64,000 nt of DNA, from positions 440,634-504,633 of the forward strand of contig NZ_JBHEBG010000004.1 of NCBI RefSeq assembly GCF_046557915.1, read 5' to 3'. Source of the DNA: JBHEBG01 sp046557915. GTDB taxonomy: Bacteria; Bacteroidota; Bacteroidia; Flavobacteriales; Flavobacteriaceae. Positions 8,288 to 16,089 of the stretch are shown piece by piece. The translations under genes were made by a program, and so were the position numbers. The notes under the pieces were generated by a model. The model was given only the letters and a program-made list of their open reading frames with translations. It made no database searches and was not told the origin of the DNA. The number at the start of each line of letters is the position of its first letter. The stretch's first letter is position 1.

Positions 8288-9250
8288 ATGAATAAAGTAA
8301 ACGTTATGCGGTTTTTGAAAAATATTTTGATGGGTTTGGGATTGGTTTTTGTATTGGGCAGTCTAATTTTTGCCGTGCAAAATACAGGTGATGTAGCCAG
8401 TGTAGAAAAGGACGAACAAATGGACAATGAAGTTAAGGGGTATAGGATTTCTGCCATCGATATTCCCAAAGATCTTAGTTTTGCTGGGGAATCTGTTCCT
8501 TCCGATGACCCGGAGATCATGGAGCGTGTAGACCGCGAATTTTTGGTCAATACCTATTGGCAATCTAACGCATTGCTCTTAATGAAAAGAGCCAACAAAT
8601 ATTTTCCTATCATAGAGCCAATTTTGGCAAAGAATGGGATTCCGGACGATTTTAAATATTTGGCCGTTGCGGAGAGTGGGCTACAAAATGTGGTATCTCC
8701 TGCGGGCGCTACTGGCTTTTGGCAAATAATGAGAGCCACCGGAAGGGAGTATGGATTAGAGGTAAACACCAATGTTGATGAGCGTTATCATATAGAAAAA
8801 GCAACGGAAGTGGCCTGCAGGTATCTAAAGAACTCAAAAAAGAAGTTTGGGAGTTGGACGTTGGCCGCAGCCTCGTACAATGCAGGATCTGGTTCTATCA
8901 ATAAATTTATGGGTATTCAGAAAGCTGAAGGATATTACGATTTGCTGTTGGGAGAAGAGACGGGCCGTTACGTTTTTAGGATTTTGGCAATTAAGGAAAT
9001 CCTTTCCAATCCGGATAAATATGGTTTCGACATTGCCCAAGAAGATTTGTACAATTCCGTTCCCACCTTTACGGTGGAAGTTAACGAACCCATTGCCAAC
9101 TTTGCCGATTTCGCCAAACTTTACGAAATAAATTACAAAGTATTAAAACGGCACAATCCATGGTTAAGGGAGCCACATCTCAACAACAACTCCCGTAAAA
9201 CATATGCGATAGCGATTCCGAACAAGGGTTACTACAAAATTATTAAGTAA
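8288..9250 (+). CDS. Membrane-anchored lytic transglycosylase (SLT/MltD-like)
   Basis: A 320-residue protein with one N-terminal hydrophobic segment (about residues 13-30) and a GH23 lysozyme-like domain. The catalytic Glu129 is in VAESGLQNVVSPAGATGFWQ, followed by MRATGREYGLEVN and AAASYNAGSGSIN, the standard SLT motifs. A short C-terminal region (PIANFADFAKLYEINYKVLK) resembles a degenerate LysM-type module. It cleaves the MurNAc-GlcNAc bond of peptidoglycan to give anhydro ends and acts in the periplasm. The -7 box just ahead of 8288 suggests either a leaderless mRNA from 8288 or real translation from the second ATG at 8306 (Met7), which keeps the membrane anchor. Confidence 0.9.
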   Translation: MNKVNVMRFLKNILMGLGLVFVLGSLIFAVQNTGDVASVEKDEQMDNEVKGYRISAIDIPKDLSFAGESVPSDDPEIMERVDREFLVNTYWQSNALLLMKRANKYFPIIEPILAKNGIPDDFKYLAVAESGLQNVVSPAGATGFWQIMRATGREYGLEVNTNVDERYHIEKATEVACRYLKNSKKKFGSWTLAAASYNAGSGSINKFMGIQKAEGYYDLLLGEETGRYVFRILAIKEILSNPDKYGFDIAQEDLYNSVPTFTVEVNEPIANFADFAKLYEINYKVLKRHNPWLREPHLNNNSRKTYAIAIPNKGYYKIIK

Positions 9251-9257
9251 AGAAAAT

Positions 9258-9773
9258 TTAGATTTTTTTCATCTGTTGCTGCATCATCCGTATCTGCTCG
9301 GTAAGCATATTGTTCTTGTCCAATTTCTTGGCTTCCTGTAGTAATTGGGTAGCTTCGCGTTTACGGCGTTTTTGCATAGAAATACCGGCCAAACTTAATT
9401 TGGCCATGGCAATATCATAATCCATGGTAAGTCCAAGTTTCAATGCCTTTTTAAAGTATTTTTCCGCCTGGGTAAGGTTCTTTTGTGAAAAAATAATACC
9501 GTGGAGGTAATTATAATATCCCTGTTGTTTTTTAATTAGGGCAGCTTCCGGATTTTTTATTTTGGACAGCCACTTTTGTGTACCTTCCAAATCTTGCTTT
9601 CGCATCCTAAGAAATGCCAAAAGGATCATTTCATTACGGAAATAAAGAAATACAAAGATCAGGGAAAGCAAAATCAAAAATATTCCGTTTCCAATGTTGC
9701 CTTCCACAAATTGATATACGGCGTACGCAATTATCAAAGCAGCTATTACTAGTTTAATATTTTTATTGAACAT
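9258..9773 (-). CDS. Membrane-anchored protein with TPR-like repeats
   Basis: A 171-residue protein with two adjacent hydrophobic segments in residues 5-50 (LVIAALIIAYAVYQFV and IFLILLSLIFVFLYF) and a helical C-terminal half with tetratricopeptide character (AEKYFKKALKLGLTMDYDIA, AKLSLAGISMQKRRKREATQ). TPR regions bind proteins. It starts one base before the stop of the upstream minus-strand gene (9775-10659), so the two are probably co-transcribed and may work together in the envelope. No specific family function is recognised. Confidence 0.7.
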   Translation of the reverse strand: MFNKNIKLVIAALIIAYAVYQFVEGNIGNGIFLILLSLIFVFLYFRNEMILLAFLRMRKQDLEGTQKWLSKIKNPEAALIKKQQGYYNYLHGIIFSQKNLTQAEKYFKKALKLGLTMDYDIAMAKLSLAGISMQKRRKREATQLLQEAKKLDKNNMLTEQIRMMQQQMKKI

Positions 9774-9774
9774 A

Positions 9775-10659
9775 TTATTCTTCTATTAATTCGTAGGTAA
9801 TCGTAGATTTTATCTTGGTAGGTATTTCTTGTTCCCCAAGTTGGGTTATTGTAGAAAAACCTTCGGACAAACCTTCAACTTCCATTTTTTGGATAAAACC
9901 AGAATCCAAATTGGCCGTTATTTTAGTTTGTTGTGTACCATTAAGGAGCATGGTGGTAGCAGGTTCCTTAATATCCATTACCACTTCGGCCTTACCACTT
10001 ATCATCGCCTGGGCAGCCGTTATTTCATCCAAAGCCCAGGAATTTTTTGTATTAAGCTTGCCCGTATAGCTATTTTCCCATGTGCTGCCAACACTTACAG
10101 GCTCATCTGGATATATATAGGTCATTTGCTTGTAACTGTTGGATAGCGCTTCGGAGCCAAACTCCTTTTCCAAGGATTTCTTCATTAGGTTCAGAGAAAA
10201 CTCGTCTTCAATACCAGAGGCGTCCGCCATTTTGGAAACCAAACTATCCCCGCCAATAACCTGAAGGATGTCTCCGGTTCTGGCCAAAGTAAGCATTACC
10301 GGACTGTTAAGGAGGCTGTTAAAAATTTTGGATTGCATGTCTCCTTCTATTACCTCACTGGCCTTTACGTTCATCAATTCTCCCTGTATACTGGATGTCA
10401 TACTTAGATTAAGGTCTTTGAAACGCAGTTCAATTTCATAACTGTCTTTTGCCAGAGCTACAACCTTAAACTCTAAAATACCATTGATTACATTTGTAAT
10501 CTCGTGGGCAGCACCCTCTAGTTCCTGGGTAATAATCTGCACCGCATCTTGTTTTACGGTAAATACCTCGCCTTGCTTCAAATTATACTGCAGGGAAGTC
10601 TGTGCAAATAGGACGGAACTGTAAAGAAAAAGGATTAGGGGCGACAGTAAAAATTTCAT
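9775..10659 (-). CDS. Secreted DUF6263-like protein
   Basis: A 294-residue exported protein. The start is placed at the ATG at 10659 because it opens a clear signal peptide (MKFLLSPLILFLYSSVLFAQ); a longer reading from 10737 would only add a tail with no signal-peptide logic and would run under the divergent rpmH promoter. The mature part is beta-rich, with the pattern LQYNLKQGEVFTVKQDAVQI and a late segment GTQQTKITANLDSGFIQKME, which I recognise loosely as the Bacteroidota family DUF6263. Function is unknown, with location expected in the periplasm. It heads a two-gene unit with the TPR-like membrane protein, one base apart. Confidence 0.7.
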   Translation of the reverse strand: MKFLLSPLILFLYSSVLFAQTSLQYNLKQGEVFTVKQDAVQIITQELEGAAHEITNVINGILEFKVVALAKDSYEIELRFKDLNLSMTSSIQGELMNVKASEVIEGDMQSKIFNSLLNSPVMLTLARTGDILQVIGGDSLVSKMADASGIEDEFSLNLMKKSLEKEFGSEALSNSYKQMTYIYPDEPVSVGSTWENSYTGKLNTKNSWALDEITAAQAMISGKAEVVMDIKEPATTMLLNGTQQTKITANLDSGFIQKMEVEGLSEGFSTITQLGEQEIPTKIKSTITYELIEE

Positions 10660-10730
10660 GTTTTGGATGGCTTGTAATTCCACTGCGGCAAAAGTAATAA
10701 AAACAATTCGAAACATTTTTATATTTCGGT

Positions 10731-10760
10731 TTGGCAAAGCAAAAACTCTTCGTATATTTG
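10731..10760 (+). promoter_or_regulatory. Housekeeping promoter of rpmH
   Basis: TTG at 10731-10733, a 19-base spacer and TATATTTG at 10753-10760 form a near-ideal Bacteroidota primary-sigma promoter. The leader to the rpmH ATG is about 65 bases. Confidence 0.75.
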
Positions 10761-10832
10761 CGCCCAGATTTTGCAGAGTATAATTGCAAGACTTTCAAAT
10801 AGTATTTATAAGCACGGTTAAATTATTCTGGG

Positions 10833-10991
10833 ATGAAAAGAACATATCAGCCATCAAAGAGAAAAAGAAAGAACAAGCATGGCTTTAGGGAACGCATGGC
10901 GTCTGTGAATGGTAGAAAGGTTCTTGCCAGAAGAAGAGCCAAGGGAAGAAAAAAACTATCTGTATCCTCTGAGCTGAGACACAAAAAATAA
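10833..10991 (+). CDS. rpmH: 50S ribosomal protein L34
   Basis: A 52-residue, strongly basic protein read from the ATG at 10833: MKRTYQPSKRKRKNKHGFRE, then MASVNGRKVLARRRAKGRKK and a short tail ending HKK. This is the complete L34 pattern. It is a constituent of the large ribosomal subunit. It has a strong promoter at 10731-10760 and a terminator at 11016-11049. It is not next to rnpA, yidC or dnaA as in many bacteria; here it precedes carB. Confidence 0.96.
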   Translation: MKRTYQPSKRKRKNKHGFRERMASVNGRKVLARRRAKGRKKLSVSSELRHKK

Positions 10992-11015
10992 TGACGATAT
11001 TCTTTAAAATAAATT

Positions 11016-11049
11016 GGTGTTACTTTTCTAAAAGTAGCACCTTTTTTTT
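11016..11049 (+). terminator. Intrinsic terminator between rpmH and carB
   Basis: Stem GGTGTTACTTTT / AAAAGTAGCACC (one G-T pair) at 11016-11041 followed by eight T (11042-11049). It ends only 33 bases before the carB ATG, so carB either needs read-through or a promoter inside or overlapping this hairpin. Confidence 0.9.
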
Positions 11050-11081
11050 GTCCAATAAATTGATATACAAACCATAGAAAA

Positions 11082-13934
11082 ATGCCGAAAAGAAAAGATC
11101 TGAAGTCTATTTTAATTATTGGTTCCGGTCCCATCATAATTGGGCAGGCCTGCGAATTTGATTATTCTGGCTCCCAATCCCTTCGTTCCTTACGCGAAGA
11201 TGGGATAGAGACAATCCTAATTAATAGCAACCCAGCTACTATTATGACCGACCCTACCATGGCCGATCATGTATATCTTAAACCGCTGACTACTAAATCT
11301 ATCATACAGATTTTGGAAGAACATCCAAATATTGATGCGGTATTACCAACGATGGGTGGACAAACAGCACTAAACTTATGTATTGAGGCGGGGGAGAAAG
11401 GTATTTGGGAAGATTTTGGAGTGGAAATTATCGGCGTGGATATCGACGCCATAAATATTACGGAAGATCGGGAGAAGTTTCGCGAGCTAATGCTGAAAAT
11501 TGGCATAGGCATGGCTCCGCAGGCTACGGCGGCTTCATTTTTAAAAGGTAAAGAGATAGCCCAAGAATTTGGTTTTCCTTTGGTAATACGCGCCTCTTAT
11601 ACCCTAGGAGGAGCGGGTGCATCCATTGTTTATAAACCCGAAGATTTTGATGAACTATTGAGTAGAGGCCTAGAAATATCCCCTATCCATGAGGTAATGA
11701 TAGATAAGGCCCTTATGGGTTGGAAGGAATATGAGTTGGAATTGCTGCGCGATAAAAACGATAACGTGGTAATCATTTGCGCCATAGAAAACATGGATCC
11801 CATGGGAATCCATACCGGAGATTCCATTACGGTTGCCCCCGCCATGACCTTGTCCGACCGTACTTACCAACGTATGCGGGATATGGCCATAAAGATGATG
11901 CGTAGTATCGGCGATTTCGCAGGGGGATGTAATGTACAGTTCGCTGTTAGTCCGGATGAAAAAGAAGATATTATTGCAATCGAAATCAACCCAAGAGTAT
12001 CCAGGTCTTCGGCCTTGGCCTCCAAGGCAACCGGATATCCTATTGCAAAAGTAGCTTCCAAATTGGCCATCGGTTATAATTTGGACGAATTGGACAATCA
12101 GATCACCAAATCTACTTCCGCACTCTTTGAACCTACCTTAGACTATGTGATCGTTAAGATTCCACGTTGGAATTTTGATAAATTTGAGGGTTCCGATAGA
12201 ACTTTGGGATTACAAATGAAATCTGTTGGAGAAGTTATGGGCATTGGGCGTTCCTTTCAGGAAGCACTACATAAGGCCACCCAATCCCTGGAGATCAAGA
12301 GAAACGGCCTTGGCGCCGATGGCAAAGGGTATCGTGATTATGATCAGATAATCCAAAAACTTACCATTGCAAGTTGGGACAGGGTCTTTGTAATCTATGA
12401 TGCCATTCAACTAGGTATTCCTTTAAGTAGGATCCATGAAATTACCAAAATAGATATGTGGTTCTTAAAGCAATACGAGGAGCTACATTTCTTGGAAAAA
12501 GAAATTTCAAAATTTACGATAAAAACCTTGTCCAAGGAACTACTGCTAGAAGCCAAGCAAAAGGGCTTCGCCGACAGACAAGTGGCCCATATGTTAGACT
12601 GTTATGAGAGCGAAGTACATAAAAAGCGTTCTGATATGGGTATCAACAGGGTTTATAAATTGGTAGATACCTGTGCCGCAGAATTTAAGGCAATGACACC
12701 CTATTACTATTCCACTTTTGAAGCGGAAATAGAAACACCCGATGGTAAGAAATATGTGGAAAACGACAGTGTTGTTACCGATAGGAAGAAAATAGTGGTG
12801 CTAGGCTCCGGACCTAACCGTATTGGACAGGGAATAGAGTTCGATTACTGCTGTGTTCACGGGGTTTTGGCCGCTGCCGAATGCGGTTACGAAACAATTA
12901 TGATCAATTGTAATCCGGAAACGGTCTCAACGGATTTCGACACAGCAGACAAGCTGTATTTTGAACCCGTTTTTTGGGAACATATCTACGATATTATTAG
13001 GCACGAAAAGCCCGAAGGGGTAATAGTTCAACTTGGTGGACAAACGGCCCTGAAGCTTGCAGAAAAATTGGATAAATACGGGATTAAGATAATAGGGACA
13101 AGTTTTAAATCCCTGGATCTGGCCGAAGATAGGGGAAGCTTCTCTAAATTGCTGAAGGACAATGACATTCCCTTCCCACAATTTGGCGTAGCGGAAACAG
13201 CCGATGAGGCCCTTCATCTTGCTGATGAACTCGATTTTCCACTCTTGGTACGACCTTCATATGTTTTAGGTGGGCAAGGGATGAAGATCGTGATCAATAA
13301 AGAGGAATTGGAAGCGCATGTTGTTGACTTGCTTAGGAAGATACCCAACAATAAATTGTTATTGGACCACTATTTGGATGGCGCCATAGAAGCAGAGGCC
13401 GATGCAATTTGCGACGGGAAAGACATTTACATTATTGGTATTATGGAACATATAGAACCTTGCGGAATACATTCGGGAGATTCCAATGCCACCCTACCTC
13501 CCTTTAACTTGGGCGAGTTTGTTATGCAACAGATAAAAGATCATACCAAAAAAATTGCCCTGGCCCTTAATACCGTAGGCCTTATCAATATACAATTTGC
13601 CATTAAGGATGATATGGTCTACATTATAGAGGCCAATCCAAGGGCATCCAGAACAGTTCCCTTTATAGCAAAAGCGTATAAAGAACCCTATGTAAACTAT
13701 GCAACCAAGGTAATGCTAGGTGAAAAAAAGGTGAAAGACTTTAAGTTTAACCCGCAGTTAGAAGGATTTGCGATAAAGCAACCTGTTTTTTCATTCAACA
13801 AGTTTCCCAATGTAAACAAAAATCTAGGCCCGGAAATGAAGAGTACCGGCGAAAGTATTCTGTTTATAGATAGTTTAAAGGACGACGAGTTCTACAATCT
13901 GTACGCCCGTCGTAAGATGTATTTGAGCAAATAG
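11082..13934 (+). CDS. carB: Carbamoyl-phosphate synthase large subunit, without C-terminal regulatory domain
   Basis: A 950-residue CarB. It has the duplicated ATP-grasp structure: the first half opens with ILIIGSGPIIIGQACEFDYS and carries RASYTLGGAGASIV and EINPRVSRSSALASKATGYP; the second opens with VVLGSGPNRIGQGIEFDYCC (about residue 571) and carries RPSYVLGGQGM and IEANPRASRTVPFIAKAY. It makes carbamoyl phosphate from bicarbonate, ammonia (from CarA) and two ATP for pyrimidines and arginine. The protein ends soon after the second ATP-grasp domain, so the MGS-like domain of about 130 residues found in E. coli CarB (about 1073 residues), which binds UMP and ornithine, is absent. Only 18 bases remain before the next gene, so it is not displaced by a frameshift. 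carA is not in the window. Confidence 0.96.
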   Translation: MPKRKDLKSILIIGSGPIIIGQACEFDYSGSQSLRSLREDGIETILINSNPATIMTDPTMADHVYLKPLTTKSIIQILEEHPNIDAVLPTMGGQTALNLCIEAGEKGIWEDFGVEIIGVDIDAINITEDREKFRELMLKIGIGMAPQATAASFLKGKEIAQEFGFPLVIRASYTLGGAGASIVYKPEDFDELLSRGLEISPIHEVMIDKALMGWKEYELELLRDKNDNVVIICAIENMDPMGIHTGDSITVAPAMTLSDRTYQRMRDMAIKMMRSIGDFAGGCNVQFAVSPDEKEDIIAIEINPRVSRSSALASKATGYPIAKVASKLAIGYNLDELDNQITKSTSALFEPTLDYVIVKIPRWNFDKFEGSDRTLGLQMKSVGEVMGIGRSFQEALHKATQSLEIKRNGLGADGKGYRDYDQIIQKLTIASWDRVFVIYDAIQLGIPLSRIHEITKIDMWFLKQYEELHFLEKEISKFTIKTLSKELLLEAKQKGFADRQVAHMLDCYESEVHKKRSDMGINRVYKLVDTCAAEFKAMTPYYYSTFEAEIETPDGKKYVENDSVVTDRKKIVVLGSGPNRIGQGIEFDYCCVHGVLAAAECGYETIMINCNPETVSTDFDTADKLYFEPVFWEHIYDIIRHEKPEGVIVQLGGQTALKLAEKLDKYGIKIIGTSFKSLDLAEDRGSFSKLLKDNDIPFPQFGVAETADEALHLADELDFPLLVRPSYVLGGQGMKIVINKEELEAHVVDLLRKIPNNKLLLDHYLDGAIEAEADAICDGKDIYIIGIMEHIEPCGIHSGDSNATLPPFNLGEFVMQQIKDHTKKIALALNTVGLINIQFAIKDDMVYIIEANPRASRTVPFIAKAYKEPYVNYATKVMLGEKKVKDFKFNPQLEGFAIKQPVFSFNKFPNVNKNLGPEMKSTGESILFIDSLKDDEFYNLYARRKMYLSK

Positions 13935-13952
13935 GGGTAAGGCGCCAGTTTT

Positions 13953-14732
13953 TTAGTCAGTTATTTGAATTGCATCGCAAGTCCCAATAAAGGGAACACC
14001 GGTGTCACCGAAAGCATAGGTGATAAGCCCAACATATACCTCATTGCCGTATGATGGTGCTTCTCCTGGTAGTTGTCCGGTGTCGTTGTATAATATCCAA
14101 TTGTCCGCTACTGTAGTAAAATTAAGGTTAGGTAACTGCCAATATACGGTAAGCCCATTATTTTCATCACCTACTATTCTAATATCGGCCCGTCCTTCAG
14201 GAACTGTATTGGCTCCAATATCGTTTACGGAAGAATCGCCGTTTACGGTATTTTTCCCTTCTATGGTAAAACCCGTTCCACCTCTGTGACCCACAACCAC
14301 ATGGGAAGAATTAATGGAGTTAAAATCGGTTACATGTACTTGTACCCCAGAAAATATATAGGGACTACCAGTTGGCAAGGGGGCAGACTGCGAATCGTCC
14401 ATGGTCCCTATCCCAATGTTTCTGGCGATAAATTGGAAAGGGAATGTAAGCGCTTTGGCATCTAACCGCCCTTGTTCTTCATTAAAATGAAGCGTTGTAT
14501 TGTTTGTGTTGTCAGTGAGTTCCGCATAATACCTGCCTGCTGACCTTGTTACCTGAGGTAAGGCCAGCGCGTTGTTGGTGACATAGTCCACAAGGGATCC
14601 GGTACCATTAAACTCATCAACAAAATCCGCTGTATTGTTCTGTTCTTCCCCATCTTCATCCGGTGTTTGGGAGTCATCATCGGAACACGACAAAAATAGC
14701 GACAGGAAAAGTATAAGATAGTAGCGTTTCAT
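13953..14732 (-). CDS. Outer-membrane-type lipoprotein of unknown function
   Basis: A 259-residue protein with a type II signal peptide (MKRYYLILFLSLFLSCS; lipobox ending at Cys16) followed by acidic residues DDD, the usual export context for Bacteroidota lipoproteins. The mature part is beta-rich with many Gly, Asn and Thr. Segments such as FSGVQVHVTDFNSINSSHVV and ADIRIVGDENNGLTVYWQLP suggest a concanavalin-like or LamG-like sandwich, but I do not recognise a named family. It is monocistronic, convergent with carB, with 138 bases of non-coding sequence upstream that include the DoxX terminator. Confidence 0.75.
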   Translation of the reverse strand: MKRYYLILFLSLFLSCSDDDSQTPDEDGEEQNNTADFVDEFNGTGSLVDYVTNNALALPQVTRSAGRYYAELTDNTNNTTLHFNEEQGRLDAKALTFPFQFIARNIGIGTMDDSQSAPLPTGSPYIFSGVQVHVTDFNSINSSHVVVGHRGGTGFTIEGKNTVNGDSSVNDIGANTVPEGRADIRIVGDENNGLTVYWQLPNLNFTTVADNWILYNDTGQLPGEAPSYGNEVYVGLITYAFGDTGVPFIGTCDAIQITD

Positions 14733-14817
14733 AGGTCTATAAAAACATCGATTGGGTCTTAAACAAACGTTACTTCTAGAGAAATATTACTTTTTGATCC
14801 CTATTTGTAAAGCGCTA

Positions 14818-14839
14818 AAAGCCTCATAATTGAGGCTTT
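14818..14839 (-). terminator. Terminator of the DoxX-like gene
   Basis: Stem AAAGCCTCA / TGAGGCTTT with a TAAT loop at 14818-14839; on the minus strand it is followed by TTTT. It lies about 30 bases past the stop of the DoxX-like gene. Confidence 0.75.
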
Positions 14840-14870
14840 AGACATAGAAGATAGACCTTTGGTGCCTATT

Positions 14871-15254
14871 TTAGTTTTTGCTTTTTATTGGATCTTCGGA
14901 TACCAGTTTAGAGAGCGAAAAAGCTGCAATGGCCATAACAAGATCCCTAACGGCAACATCAATATAAGTGCCGCTAAACAATAAAGTAAGGGCAATAAGT
15001 CCTAACCATGCCGATACGATAAGGGCGCCTATTTTGGTCTTGACGAGCACCAGAATCCCAGCTACAATTTCTATTATCCCCACAACCACCATAAAGGCAC
15101 CCGCTTCCATAGGTAACATATCTCCTAAACTAGGTGCAAGATATTGGGACCAATCGGTCAAAAGATTTAAAAACTTGTCCAATCCCGCAACAATAGGGAC
15201 CAATCCAAAGGTGTATTTCAATAAGTTAACGGCTACTTCTTTGTTCGAATTCAT
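14871..15254 (-). CDS. DoxX-like membrane protein
   Basis: A 127-residue protein with four hydrophobic segments (about residues 10-28, 50-68, 74-92 and 98-116), including LLKYTFGLVPIVAGLDKF and GIIEIVAGILVLVKTKIG. This is the arrangement of the DoxX/DoxD-like small membrane proteins. Some DoxX family members are linked to redox or thiol stress complexes; no catalytic residue is visible here. It is transcribed away from an ECF sigma gene, and both genes are fronted by mirror-image sigma-type promoter elements around 15281-15346. That suggests it is a direct target of that sigma factor. Confidence 0.8.
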   Translation of the reverse strand: MNSNKEVAVNLLKYTFGLVPIVAGLDKFLNLLTDWSQYLAPSLGDMLPMEAGAFMVVVGIIEIVAGILVLVKTKIGALIVSAWLGLIALTLLFSGTYIDVAVRDLVMAIAAFSLSKLVSEDPIKSKN

Positions 15255-15280
15255 TTTAGTTTCTTTTTGGTTTCTATTGT

Positions 15281-15346
15281 TTTGGATAGGCCATGGGTAA
15301 AAAGGTTACAAAACTTTGTAACTTTTTTGGTGTAATTTCATCCAAA
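15281..15346. promoter_or_regulatory. Symmetrical divergent ECF-type promoters
   Basis: A palindrome GTTACAAA-AC-TTTGTAAC lies at 15305-15322. Rightward, TTTGTAAC (15315-15322) is followed after exactly 16 bases by CATCCAAA (15339-15346), 17 bases before the sigma ATG. Leftward on the minus strand, TTTGTAAC is followed after exactly 16 bases by TATCCAAA (complement of 15281-15288), 26 bases before the DoxX start. Equal spacing and equal -10-like boxes in both directions are best read as two promoters for the same ECF sigma factor, most simply the one encoded here. Confidence 0.65.
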
Positions 15347-15363
15347 GAGTAAAACTAAAAGTG

Positions 15364-16041
15364 ATGAAAGCCATTAATCTATATGATTTTACCCGCAATA
15401 CATTATCCGATGAGCAGGTTGTTAAACGTGTTTTGGCAGGGGAAAAAGAATTGTATGAACTTCTGATGAGGCGTTATAATCAAAAACTGTACAGGGTTGT
15501 CATTGGGTATTTAAGGGATAAGCAAGATATTGAGGATGTTATGCAGGAAGCTTATTTAAAGGCTTATGAGAAATTATATCAATTTCGATTCGATGCCAGT
15601 TTTTCCACATGGTTGATACGCATAGCCATAAACGAGGCGTTGATAAAAATTAGGCAGAGAGGCAAGTACGTACCACTTAACACGGATTTAATTGGAAGGA
15701 ATACCAAAAACTTGGAAACACATGAAAGTTTTGGCCCACTAGACCCCGAAAAAAAGTTCATTCAGAAAGAAACAGCGCTGATGTTGGAACAAACTATTCA
15801 AAAACTAGACTCAAAATACAGAGTTGTTTATATCCTTAGGACCGTTGAGGGGATGTCATTGAAGGAAATCGGGGATTGCTTAAATCTTACTAATGCAAAT
15901 GTGAAAGTACGACTACACCGCGCCAAGAAAATGGTAAAAGAGGAGTTATACCAATTATCGATAACCAAGGATGTTTTCGAGTTTGGGTCTACCAAATGCG
16001 ATGTTCTTGTGGTGGAGGTAATGTCCAAGATATTGGTTTGA
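15364..16041 (+). CDS. ECF RNA polymerase sigma factor
   Basis: A 225-residue sigma-70 family protein of the extracytoplasmic-function type. Region 2 is LYELLMRRYNQKLYRVVIGY through DVMQEAYLKAYEKLYQF and SFSTWLIRIAINEAL. Region 4 is LDSKYRVVYILRTVEGMSLK and IGDCLNLTNANVKVRLHRAK. The ATG at 15364 is preferred over a GTG at 15361. It is about 35 residues longer than a minimal ECF factor; the extra C-terminal stretch ends DVLVVEVMSKILV. No anti-sigma gene is adjacent. The promoter in front has TTTGTAAC-N16-CATCCAAA and a mirror copy drives the DoxX-like gene, so autoregulation is likely. Confidence 0.92.
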   Translation: MKAINLYDFTRNTLSDEQVVKRVLAGEKELYELLMRRYNQKLYRVVIGYLRDKQDIEDVMQEAYLKAYEKLYQFRFDASFSTWLIRIAINEALIKIRQRGKYVPLNTDLIGRNTKNLETHESFGPLDPEKKFIQKETALMLEQTIQKLDSKYRVVYILRTVEGMSLKEIGDCLNLTNANVKVRLHRAKKMVKEELYQLSITKDVFEFGSTKCDVLVVEVMSKILV

Positions 16042-16089
16042 AGCGTAAAAGATAACAGCAAACCGTATAGAAAGCTGATTATAAATTAA

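Noticed and set aside
10660..10737. Longer start for the DUF6263-like protein at 10737
   Set aside because: The signal peptide begins at the ATG at 10659, and the longer version would overlap the divergent rpmH promoter without adding recognisable sequence.
13900..13960. Frameshift removing the C-terminal domain of carB
   Set aside because: Only 18 bases lie between the carB stop and the opposite-strand lipoprotein gene, so no displaced domain of about 130 residues can be present.
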